This document shows, piece by piece, positions 44,139 to 52,391 of a stretch of 64,000 bases of DNA. How positions within the stretch are numbered: the first letter of the stretch is position 1; each line of letters starts with the position of its first letter. The stretch is from Clostridium sp. Marseille-P299. Its GTDB lineage: Bacteria; Bacillota; Clostridia; Lachnospirales; Lachnospiraceae. The position numbers were made by a program, and so were the translations under genes. The notes under the pieces are model-generated. The model saw only the letters and a list, made by a program, of their open reading frames with translations, had not been told where the DNA came from and made no database searches. Where the stretch lies: positions 1,116,001 to 1,180,000 of the forward strand of contig NZ_FJVE01000007.1 of NCBI RefSeq assembly GCF_900078195.1, given 5' to 3'.

Positions 44139-45938
44139 ATGAATAAAAAGTATTTAAAAAAGAAGTATAAAAAAATGTGTAGAAGTTATAAAAAGAGAAA
44201 TGTTTTAATACTAGGTGCAATGGTAGGAGCAGTTACCGCAGCAACCGTTTATGCGAATAAGAAGATGAATAAGTGTAAGACTCAAAAATGTAAGAACTCA
44301 AAAATATCAAATAAGAGAACTTATACGAATTTAGGAAATGGTAGTTCAAAGGATAAAAGTAATCGTCAATTTTATTTTGTTGGAGGCGGATTAGCTTCTT
44401 TGGCAGGTGCAGCATATCTAGTAAGAGATTGTGGTGTAGAGGGTAAGAACATTCATATTCTTGAAGGGATGAAAATTCTTGGCGGTAGCAACGACGGTGC
44501 AGGTAACGTTGATCAAGGATTTATATGCCGCGGTGGTAGAATGTTAAATGAAGAAACTTATGAAAACTTTTGGGAACTTTTCTCTTCCATACCATCTTTA
44601 GATGTTAAAGGAAAGAGCGTAACAGAAGAAATTTTGAATTTTGATCATCTACATCCAACCCATGCACAAGCTCGTTTGGTTGATAAAAATGGTAAAATTT
44701 TAGATGTAAAGAGCATGGGATTTAATACCGCAGATCGTTTGGCCCTTGGAAAATTAATGATTACGCCAGAAGAAAAACTAGATGATATGACGATTGAAGA
44801 TTGGTTTGCGAAAACACCACACTTTTTTGAAACAAATTTCTGGTATATGTGGCAAACAACATTTGCTTTTCAAAAATGGTCTAGTTTATTTGAATTCAAA
44901 CGTTATATGGAACGTATGATATTTGAATTTTCACGGATTGAAACACTGGAAGGTGTAACACGTACTCCATATAACCAATATGAGTCAGTAATTCTACCAT
45001 TAAAGAGCTATTTAGATTCTCATGGAGTTGATTTTAGTATAAATGCAACGGTCACAGATATTGATTTTGCTGATGACGATACGATAACAGCAACAGCCAT
45101 TCATCTTGAAAGGGATGGAAATGAAGAAGTCCTTGTACTAAATGAAGGTGATCTTTGTTTTATGACCAATGCTTGTATGACAGATAGCGCATCTTTAGGT
45201 GATTTGTACACACCAGCAACCTATGAAGCAAATCGACCAATTTCAGGTGAACTTTGGAGTAAAGTTGCAAAGAAGAAAGAGGGGCTTGGAAATCCTGAGC
45301 CGTTTTTTGGACATCCTGATGAAACGAATTGGGAGAGCTTTACAGTAACAATGAAAGGAAATAAATTATTAAAATTAATCGAAGAATTCTCTGGAAATAT
45401 CCCAGGTAGTGGAGCACTTATGACATTTAAAGATTCCAATTGGTTAATGAGCATTGTAGTTGCAGCGCAACCTCATTTTAAAAATCAGCCAATGGACACT
45501 ACAATCTTTTGGGGCTATGGTTTATATACCGATCGTCTCGGTAATTATGTAAAGAAATCAATGCGTGATTGTACCGGTGAAGAAATTTTGACCGAATTAC
45601 TCCACCATCTTCATATGGAAGAACATATGGATGAAATTATGGAGAGTGTAGTGAATGTGATTCCATGTATGATGCCATATGTTGACGCACAGTTCCAACC
45701 ACGTAAAATGACAGACCGCCCGAAAGTGGTACCAGAAGGGTCTACAAACTTTGCGATGATTAGCCAGTTCGTTGAAATACCGGAAGATATGGTATTTACA
45801 GAAGAATATTCGGTTAGGGCTGCAAGAATTGCAGTCTATACCTTAATGGGCGTAAAAAATAAAAAAATATGTCCAGTAACACCATATAAAAAGGATCCAA
45901 AGGTTCTTTTGACTGCTCTAAAAACAGCGTATCGTTAG
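44139..45938 (+). CDS. Oleate hydratase (MCRA family) with N-terminal membrane anchor
   Basis: The 599-residue protein hydrates the cis-9 double bond of unsaturated fatty acids to 10-hydroxy acids, using FAD as structural cofactor. Family hallmarks: FYFVGGGLASLAGAAYLVRD (FAD motif), GGSNDGAGN, GFICRGGRMLNEETYENFW, FWYMWQTTFAFQKW, MTNACMTDS and the C-terminal QFVEIPEDMVFTEEYSVRAA. Known enzymes start about 20-25 residues before the FAD motif; this one has about 77, with a Lys/Arg-rich start, a hydrophobic span (VLILGAMVGAVTAATVYA, residues 23-40) and a basic linker. So it is probably membrane-tethered, placing it near its lipid substrate. TGGAGG lies before the ATG. Confidence 0.9.
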   Translation: MNKKYLKKKYKKMCRSYKKRNVLILGAMVGAVTAATVYANKKMNKCKTQKCKNSKISNKRTYTNLGNGSSKDKSNRQFYFVGGGLASLAGAAYLVRDCGVEGKNIHILEGMKILGGSNDGAGNVDQGFICRGGRMLNEETYENFWELFSSIPSLDVKGKSVTEEILNFDHLHPTHAQARLVDKNGKILDVKSMGFNTADRLALGKLMITPEEKLDDMTIEDWFAKTPHFFETNFWYMWQTTFAFQKWSSLFEFKRYMERMIFEFSRIETLEGVTRTPYNQYESVILPLKSYLDSHGVDFSINATVTDIDFADDDTITATAIHLERDGNEEVLVLNEGDLCFMTNACMTDSASLGDLYTPATYEANRPISGELWSKVAKKKEGLGNPEPFFGHPDETNWESFTVTMKGNKLLKLIEEFSGNIPGSGALMTFKDSNWLMSIVVAAQPHFKNQPMDTTIFWGYGLYTDRLGNYVKKSMRDCTGEEILTELLHHLHMEEHMDEIMESVVNVIPCMMPYVDAQFQPRKMTDRPKVVPEGSTNFAMISQFVEIPEDMVFTEEYSVRAARIAVYTLMGVKNKKICPVTPYKKDPKVLLTALKTAYR

Positions 45939-46033
45939 AGCAGTAAACAAATTTTTTTCTTATTAAGGATATTTTGTATAAGTAGAGTTGTTATGAAAGA
46001 AAACAAACCGAAAGAATAATATAGATTTAAAGC

Positions 46034-46069
46034 CTGCTAGATATGATATAAAGGTCTAGCAGTTTTTTT
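46034..46069 (+). terminator. Intrinsic terminator of the oleate hydratase gene
   Basis: CTGCTAGA (46034-46041) pairs with TCTAGCAG (46055-46062), followed by seven T. Group II intron A starts immediately after the T run, so the terminator forms its 5' exon. Confidence 0.85.
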
Positions 46070-46092
46070 GGTGCGCCCAGCATGGGCGCAAT

Positions 46093-47801
46093 GAGGGCAC
46101 TGAAAAAGTCTGCTTTTTAATAACTTATTACCGCTACTTTAGAAATAAAAAAACGACTCTTTCAATTTTGGATTTATTTTTGAAAGAATCGTTTTTTAGT
46201 GTCCATATAACTTCATATATATTTTAGTTTTCATTCATTAATTTTATAATTCGCTTCATATTTACTGCAAATATGGATAACGCACCTTGTATTTCCATAC
46301 CAAAAAGACCTGAATAAGATGCGGTATCATATCCAAGTCTATATTTTAACTCACTATTTTTAGCTTCAATATTATATATTTCCTTTGCTTTTTCTTTGAA
46401 AAAATCACTATTTTGAAATTCTTCCTGTTTACTGTGAACGTTTGATATCATAGTTTCAGAATATGTTTTTCTTTTGGCTCCTTCTTTATAACATCCCTCA
46501 CGGTATGGACATATCTTACACTTATTTATATCAAAATCGTATAATACTCTTGGATTTTTAAGTTTTTTCTCTCTATTTTGATAACTTTTTCTAAAAGCCA
46601 TATGACCAGCTTTGCATACGTACATTCCTGCATCTTTATTAAATTCAAATTCATCTTCTTTGGTCCTACGTCCTTATGTTATAGACGAATTTAATTGTGC
46701 AATTAAATTTAAATCATTTGTTGTAGTATACTCAATGTTTTTCTTTTCTGAATAGGCTTTATCACCAATAATATTTTTTATTTCCATACCTGTATTTTTA
46801 CTTTTATTAATTAGTTCTTCTAGTTGTTTTCTATCTGTTTTTTCTCCACTTGTTATTATAGCAGCTGTAATTATTCTTTCTTCTGTCATTGCGATATGAG
46901 TCTTATAACCAAAAAAAGCGGTATCTGCTGTTTTGTGACCATTCGAGCATCCTCATCTTTTGGACATTGTATATGTTCAATATCATCATTAACTGTTTCC
47001 ACTAATAAATTTATTTTTTCGGTAACTTTAGGATAGTTACTAATAACTTCATTTTCCTTTATTACATTTATTAATTCTTCACAATAAACTAATTCTTGTT
47101 CTAAAGAATCCTCGGTATTCTTTGCTGGAAAGGATTTTTTTATAGATTCATCTATTTCATAAACAGCTTTCCTTAATTGTTTAGAGCGTTCTTGTAATAT
47201 CTCACGAGGTGATTTTTGATTGTATTTTGATTTCGTATGCGTTGAATCTACTATAATAGATTTTGAATTTATAATTCCTTTTTCTAATGCGATTGAAACT
47301 GTTTTATTAATCAACATATCCAATAAGTTAATATCTTTTAAACGCAGTTTTCTGAATTTTGTAAGAGAACTTGGATTGATAACACCTTCTTCAGGAGCCA
47401 TATCTAGAAAGTATTTAAATGACATATCATACTTAGAGCGTTCTACTATATCAACATCTGACAAATCAAAAATAGACTTAAGTAGAAGATACTTAAACAT
47501 TCTTATCGGATTTATAGCATTTCTGCTATTATCAATACAATATTTAGCTGTAAGTTCCTGATATACGAAATCAAAGTCTATAAGTTCGTTTATTTTTCTT
47601 AATAGATTATCTTTTGGAACCACTAAATCGTATATAGCCATAAAAGGGCTTAAGATTAATTTTTGTTGCTGCTCTAACATAAAATCACCACCTGTATTTA
47701 ATATTCCTATTATATCAAAAAAGTATTGAAAATGCTGGATTTTTCAACATTTTCAATACTAAAATTGTTTTCTTTATTTAGAGGACTTTTTCAGTGCCCT
47801 C
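46093..47801 (-). mobile_element. IS1182-family insertion sequence inside intron A
   Basis: Perfect 18-bp terminal inverted repeats (GAGGGCACTGAAAAAGTC at 46093-46110, its complement at 47784-47801) bound a 1709-bp element. A 9-bp direct repeat GGGCGCAAT flanks it exactly (46084-46092 and 47802-47810), and removing the element plus one copy restores the intron's domain I. The transposase is on the minus strand and has two lesions, so the copy is not autonomous. Family assigned from the transposase. Confidence 0.88.
46224..47680 (-). pseudogene. IS1182-family transposase, broken by a frameshift and a stop
   Basis: Read from 47680, the protein starts MLEQQQKLILSPFMAIYDLV and carries the DUF772-like N-terminal region (RMFKYLLLKSIFDLSDVDIVERSKYD) and the first catalytic Asp region (SIIVDSTHTKSKYNQ). 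A frameshift near 46950 separates it from FFGYKTHIAMTEE-type sequence; the next frame (to 46674) ends in a TAA, after which the same frame continues with GRRTKEDEFEFN and then KAGHMAFRKSYQNREKK and the final EAKNSELKYRLGYDTA segment. The full-length protein would be about 480 residues. The C-terminal catalytic Glu region is thus in a separate fragment. Confidence 0.85.
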
Positions 47802-48208
47802 GGGCGCAATCTAATGGGTTAAAGTCCCTAACACGTCCTAGTAGTGGGAAGTGTATAGCCTAAGACAAGGGTGTCGTCCGTGAGGACGAATCTGAAGGAA
47901 GTTCGTGGGCAAATCTCTGGTCCGATGAATAGAAATCACATATAAGGCATGGAGTGAGGATAAGACTGCCGAACAAGTTAAAGTCCAATAACTACTCGAA
48001 ATCATTCCATGTAAATGTGGCGGATAGATGGAAAGGAAGATTGTGTTCTTACCTGGGGAGGTCTTAGCGGTAAGTTGTGGAAATGAACTTTGAAACAACA
48101 ACCCATACAGCGATGTATGGCTGAGCGTTAAGAAGTCAGCAGAGGTTATAGTACCGGAGGTAGCCGACGACCTTTGGGAAGGACTGAACAATAGGAGGTT
48201 TTGAAAGT

Positions 48209-48465
48209 TTGAAAGAAACAAAGAAATGTAATGAAAGCAGACAACTGAATAAACAAACAGGTCATTTGCAAAAGGATAGAGTGGAACTCGAAAGCTATGC
48301 AAAGGCGCCGAGCATTTCTATGACGTCAGAAGATGGACAAAACGCCCAAAGTGAATATCACTATGGATGGGAACTTATCTCCACTATTAAGTAATATCAT
48401 GTTGCATGAACTAGATATGGAATTAGAACGAAGAGGACTTAAGTTCTGCCGTTATGCAGATGATT
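48209..48465 (+). pseudogene. Intron A reverse transcriptase, N-terminal and YADD-side fragments with internal deletion
   Basis: A TTG at 48209, after TAGGAGG, opens MKETKKCNESRQLNKQTGH, resembling the N-terminus of LtrA-like proteins. After about 50 residues a deletion and +1 shift (near 48365) jump directly to the palm region GNLSPLLSNIMLHELDMELE and RGLKFCRYADD, skipping roughly 180 residues with finger motifs. The YADD codons are then cut by intron B at 48466. The matching C-terminal part resumes at 50333. The protein cannot be functional even if intron B is spliced out. Confidence 0.8.
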
Positions 48466-50332
48466 GTGCGCCACGAAGGCGTGTCAAAGTAGCGTAGCTA
48501 CTTGAAGACAGCTATGCTGTGCAGATGATGGTGGTAGGCCCACCGAAATCGCCATACAGGTGGAGGTTTCAAACTACCTTAAGGTGCTGTAGTCAAAAGC
48601 TATGGTATTGAGCGTTAAGGAAAAGGCAGTAATAAACTGTCAAGTGTGTATTAAGGAGATGAAGGAAAAGTGAACCACTTACGAAAATGTCGTAAGCGTA
48701 CAGATTCCATCAAAACCAGGGGGTAGTCGTTAACCTGGGATAAGTCTAGAGGAAACCTGTTTACTGTCTAGATGGTGGACGGCATAAAGGTGGCATGAAC
48801 TTAATACAGGCGTCTGTACGGAACGTGGGAACCCACGGGCTGATGTTAAGGGAGTATATCAAGCGGAAGAACCGTAAGATAAGAGTACCAATGCAGTCAT
48901 GGGGGCAGATTGGGTTGTAGTAGTGAGGAAGTTTCTGTAATGGGAATGGAGCGAAGAACCCGAATTATTCCGTTTCAAGAATAAGTCAACTTTGAAAGGA
49001 GGAGGAACTTATGCAAGAAACAAAACCATATAGTATTTCAAAACGAGCAGTAATTGCTGCTTATGAAAGAGTAAAAGCAAACAAAGGAACGTACGGAGTA
49101 GATGACCAATCTATCCAAGACTTTGAGAGAAAACTTAACAATAATCTTTATAAGATTTGGAACAGAATGTCATCGGGAAGTTACTTTCCAAAACCTGTAA
49201 AGGCAGTAGCAATTCCAAAGAAAAATGGAGGAACTAGACTACTAGGAATTCCGACAGTAGAGGACAGAATTGCACAAATGGTTGTAAAGTTGTATTTTGA
49301 ACCAAATGTTGAGTCCATATTTTACGAAGATTCCTATGGTTATAGACCAAACAAATCTGCAATACAAGCACTTGATGTAACAAGAACGAGATGTTGGAGA
49401 AAAGATTGGGTACTGGAGTTTGATATAAAAGGTCTCTTTGACCATATCAGACATGATTATCTTATGGAAATGGTGAAGCGACATACAAAAGAGGAGTGGA
49501 TTCCTCTCTATATTGAACGATGGCTAGTTGCACCATTCCAGATGGAGGACGGAACACTAGTTCCAAGAACTTCGGGAACACCTCAAGGTGGAGTGATTAG
49601 TCCAGTACTAGCGAATCTATTTCTTCATTATGTATTTGATGATTTTATGGCAAAAGAGTTTCCTTCAATTCCTTGGGCGAGGTATGCAGATGATGGAATA
49701 GCACACTGTGCATCGCTCAAACAGGCAAAATATTTGCAACGTAGACTAGAAGAACGTTTCATGCGCTTTGGATTGGAGTTAAACCTAGATAAGACAAGGA
49801 TAGTATACTGTAAGGATGATGACCGTAAAGGAAATCATGAATATACGTCCTTTGATTTTCTAGGATATACCTTTCGGCCAAGGCACGCAATGAATAAGTA
49901 TGGAAAGTTCTTTACAAACTTTCTACCAGCAATGAGTGAGAAAGCGAAGAAATCCATACGGAAAACGGTTAGAAAGTGGAAGTTGCAACATAAGCCAGAT
50001 AAGGAGCTACGGGATTTAGCAAATATGTTTAATAGCCAAATACAGGGTTGGATTAACTACTACACCCATTTCTATAAGTCGGAAATATATGATGTCTTGC
50101 GATACATCAATCAACGGTTGGTGTATTGGGTACGTAGGAAATATAAGAAACGTAATGCAAGACGAAGAGCAGAATACTGGCTTGGAGAGATAGCGAAACG
50201 TGATAGAACTTTGTTTGCACACTGGAAATTTGGTATACTACCATCGGTTGGATAATGGGAGCCGTATGAGCTGAGAGGTTCACGTACGGTTCTGAGAGAG
50301 ACTTAGGGGGAGGTTCCCTAGGTCTACTTACT
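48466..50332 (+). mobile_element. Group II intron B, inserted in intron A's reverse transcriptase gene
   Basis: The 5' end GTGCGCCACGAAGGCG follows GCAGATGATT, and the 3' end follows domain V (50259-50292, GAGCCGTATGAGCTGAGAGG and ACGTACGGTTC) and domain VI (about 50300-50332). Joining the flanks gives GCAGATGATT plus GCAATGTATAC, which reads ADDCNVYVKSK in frame, the normal continuation of a group II reverse transcriptase. The 1867-bp element carries its own intact reverse transcriptase, so it appears complete. The 3' boundary could be off by one base. Confidence 0.88.
49011..50255 (+). CDS. ltrA: Group II intron reverse transcriptase/maturase of intron B
   Basis: The 414-residue protein shows the reverse transcriptase series: GTYGVDDQSIQDFE (RT0/1), IPKKNGGTRLLGIPTVEDRIAQ (RT2), DSYGYRPNKSAIQAL, VLEFDIKGLFDHI (RT3), SGTPQGGVISPVLANLFLHY (RT4), ARYADDGIAHC (catalytic RT5) and FLGYTFRPR (RT7), then a basic maturase X domain ending IQGWINYYTHFYKS and WVRRKYKK. 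There is no HNH endonuclease domain after it, as in several bacterial lineages that use replication forks for priming. AAAGGAGGAGG precedes the ATG. The protein should splice and mobilise intron B. Confidence 0.93.
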   Translation: MQETKPYSISKRAVIAAYERVKANKGTYGVDDQSIQDFERKLNNNLYKIWNRMSSGSYFPKPVKAVAIPKKNGGTRLLGIPTVEDRIAQMVVKLYFEPNVESIFYEDSYGYRPNKSAIQALDVTRTRCWRKDWVLEFDIKGLFDHIRHDYLMEMVKRHTKEEWIPLYIERWLVAPFQMEDGTLVPRTSGTPQGGVISPVLANLFLHYVFDDFMAKEFPSIPWARYADDGIAHCASLKQAKYLQRRLEERFMRFGLELNLDKTRIVYCKDDDRKGNHEYTSFDFLGYTFRPRHAMNKYGKFFTNFLPAMSEKAKKSIRKTVRKWKLQHKPDKELRDLANMFNSQIQGWINYYTHFYKSEIYDVLRYINQRLVYWVRRKYKKRNARRRAEYWLGEIAKRDRTLFAHWKFGILPSVG

Positions 50333-50919
50333 GCAATGTATACGTGAAATCAAAGAAATCAGCAGAGCGAGTTATGAAAAGTATCACGAAGTTTATAGAA
50401 AAGGACTTGAAGCTTAAAGTTAACAAAGAGAAAAGTAAGGTAGACCGATCATGGAAACTAAAATATCTAGGATATACCTTTTACAATAAGAAAGGTGAAA
50501 TGGGAATAAGAGTACATCAAGTTTCTGTTAAGAAGTTAAAAGGAAAACTTAAGAGTATCACTGGAAGAAGTAACGCAATGAGTATGGAACTCAGAGCCAT
50601 TAAACTTAAACAATTAATTGTTGGCTGGATAAGCTACTTCAAACTAGCAGATATGAAAGGTACTTTACGAGAACTTGATGAGTGGCTAAGAAGACGTTTA
50701 CGTCTTTGTTACTGGAAACAGTGGAAAAAGATTAAAACGAAACATGATAACTTAGTTAAACTAGGGGGAAAGAATTGGAAAGCATGGGAACATGCGAATA
50801 CTAGGAAAGGCTACTGGAGAATCTCCAATAGCCCAATCTTAAATTCAACTCTTACCAATAATTATCTTAGAGAACAAGGTTTTATAACACTTAGTGAAAG
50901 ATATTCGCAAGTAAGGTAA
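50333..50919 (+). pseudogene. Intron A reverse transcriptase, C-terminal fragment
   Basis: This is the second exon of the intron A protein, resuming CNVYVKSKKSAERVMKSITK just after intron B. It carries the thumb and maturase X domain: KYLGYTFYNKKGEMG, LKQLIVGWISYFKLADMKG, LDEWLRRRLRLCYWKQWK and KGYWRISNSPILNSTLTN, ending about 20 bp before domain V of intron A. There is no HNH domain. It would only be translated with its N-terminal part after splicing of intron B, and that part is deleted. Confidence 0.85.
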
Positions 50920-51267
50920 TCTTATTGAACCGCGTATACCGAGCGGTACGTACGGTGGTGTGAGAGGACGGAAATTCAATTAATGAATTTCCTCCTACTC
51001 GATTGTATCTATAAATGAGAGTATGATACATATTATTTATAGATTAACAGGTGTTAATTGTGAATTTCGCTATAAATATATATGAATATCGAATTTTTGC
51101 TATCTTGATATAAAAACAATGTACAATTAAGATATAAATCAATAGAGTTCATGTATATTTACATTGAACTGTTAAGGTTGATAGAGAAGAGCTGGAAAAT
51201 ATCTGATAAAAACTGTTTATAAAGTGGAGGGTTAAGTAGTGGGAAAAAAATACATATAAAATATATA

Positions 51268-52038
51268 GTGTTTATGCTTGTATTATTAATAATAGCTTCG
51301 GGTATTATGTATAGCCAATTTAGACGTGGTAAAAACATATATCTTGAATATGGAGATGATTTTTCCGATGTTAAACTATATACCGAAGAGGGTGAAAAAA
51401 TAAAAGGATTAAATAATGACAAAACTAATCTAGTATTTTATTTGTCTGATAGTTGCCAACCTTGTATGGAACTCCTGAGATTTATTTCGAGTATTGATAC
51501 TATGGAGTCATTATCTGAATATTCCATAAGTTTAGTGTGGATAGATGAGATACCTACTAAAAAAATTAATAATTATAATTTTAAAAATGTTACCAACTAT
51601 ACTTTAAAAGGAAAAACACAATTTGTAGGTTATACTCCATATATTTATGTGATAAAAGATAACATAGTTATATTTGAGACAAGCAAAGCAGAAGATATTA
51701 TTAAACTAATATTAAACAATGCCGTTTCTCCTAATATTAAGGCTTTAACATTTAAAGATATTAGCAATAAATATAATTGTATACCAAATGAAACCGCTTT
51801 AATTTTTTTGACAGAAAACTGCGAATCATGTTTAGATATTAATTCTTATATAGAGACTATTAAAGATAAATATATGAATTTTATATTTATTACTAATTAT
51901 GATAATTATGAAGAAGATAAATTTATTAATGATAGTTTTAATGTATATAATCAGATATTTGAAGTTAAGCTCTATCCGAGTATTTATGCACTTAAAGATA
52001 GTACTGTTACAGAAATTGATTGGAATAGTCTACACTAA
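51268..52038 (+). CDS. Membrane-anchored tandem thioredoxin-like protein
   Basis: The 256-residue frame starts at a GTG in the membrane span (FMLVLLIIASGIMYSQF). Two thioredoxin-like domains follow: the first with SDSCQPCMELL (about residue 62) and GYTPYIYV, the second with TENCESCLDIN (about residue 184) and LYPSIYALKD, i.e. two CxxC sites each with a cis-Pro candidate. So it is an extracellular redox protein held by an N-terminal anchor. A GTG at 51239, seven bases after GGAGGG, would give a better start (MGKKIHIKYIV) but needs a one-base shift in a run of seven A at 51244-51250. It lies 27 bases before the cysteine-rich peptide gene. It is AT-rich compared with the left half of the window. 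Confidence 0.8.
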   Translation: MFMLVLLIIASGIMYSQFRRGKNIYLEYGDDFSDVKLYTEEGEKIKGLNNDKTNLVFYLSDSCQPCMELLRFISSIDTMESLSEYSISLVWIDEIPTKKINNYNFKNVTNYTLKGKTQFVGYTPYIYVIKDNIVIFETSKAEDIIKLILNNAVSPNIKALTFKDISNKYNCIPNETALIFLTENCESCLDINSYIETIKDKYMNFIFITNYDNYEEDKFINDSFNVYNQIFEVKLYPSIYALKDSTVTEIDWNSLH

Positions 52039-52064
52039 TATAATTTTTAAGGAGGTTATATTTT

Positions 52065-52352
52065 ATGATAAATTTTAAAAAAGCAGGTATTGTTTTATCT
52101 TTGGTTGGGTTGATGACTTTTATGCAAGCAGGAACTGTCGCACAAGCTGCAAAATCTTGTGGTAATTGGGATACTTATAGTTCAAGTACATATTGTGATA
52201 CGAGTGATGGATGCGGAGCATTTTGGCTTCAGGATACTAGTAAGACAACTAAATATCAAAGCAGAATTTGTTCAGAAACTAGTTCGGATAATGGTACTGT
52301 AACTATTACTAAAGAATACCAGACCGTTGTAAGTAAAAATGGATGTTGCTAA
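52065..52352 (+). CDS. Secreted six-cysteine peptide precursor (unknown family)
   Basis: The 95-residue product starts after TAAGGAGG and has a clear signal peptide: basic MINFKK, hydrophobic core to about residue 20, and AQAA before residue 30. The mature part of about 66 residues contains six cysteines (residues 32, 44, 50, 69, 94, 95), ends in GCC, and is rich in Ser, Thr and Gly. Up to three disulfides are possible. There is no double-glycine leader, lipobox or membrane helix. Its neighbours are redox proteins and a MacB-type ABC system, which suggests a disulfide-stabilised exported peptide such as a bacteriocin-like toxin or signal. I do not recognise the family. Confidence 0.75.
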   Translation: MINFKKAGIVLSLVGLMTFMQAGTVAQAAKSCGNWDTYSSSTYCDTSDGCGAFWLQDTSKTTKYQSRICSETSSDNGTVTITKEYQTVVSKNGCC

Positions 52353-52391
52353 TTTAGAGTATTGGTTCAAATTAATAAAAGAACATAATAA

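Larger units (their letters stand above)
46071..51003 (+). mobile_element. Group II intron A (degenerate, carrying two other elements)
   Basis: The 5' end GTGCGCCCAGC starts one base after the terminator T run, with the typical domain I continuation at 47811 (CTAATGGGTTAAAGTCCC). The 3' end shows domain V (about 50926-50958, GAACCGCGTATACCGAGCGG and ACGTACGGTGGT) and domain VI (hairpin 50971-50991, then CTCCTACTCGAT). Between them lie an IS1182-family element (46093-47801), a broken reverse transcriptase gene and a second intron (48466-50332). Without these it is about 1.35 kb, short by roughly 540 bp because the reverse transcriptase core is deleted, so it cannot move by itself. The site after a terminator is a known preference of some bacterial group II introns. 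Ends are good to one or two bases. Confidence 0.85.

Noticed and set aside
48209..48394. Independent 61-residue gene
   Set aside because: It is the N-terminal remnant of intron A's reverse transcriptase, as the downstream palm sequence shows.
52065..52352. Lantibiotic or double-glycine leader bacteriocin
   Set aside because: The leader is an ordinary Sec signal peptide, no LanB/C/M, radical SAM or peptidase-ABC gene is present, so it does not fit those classes.
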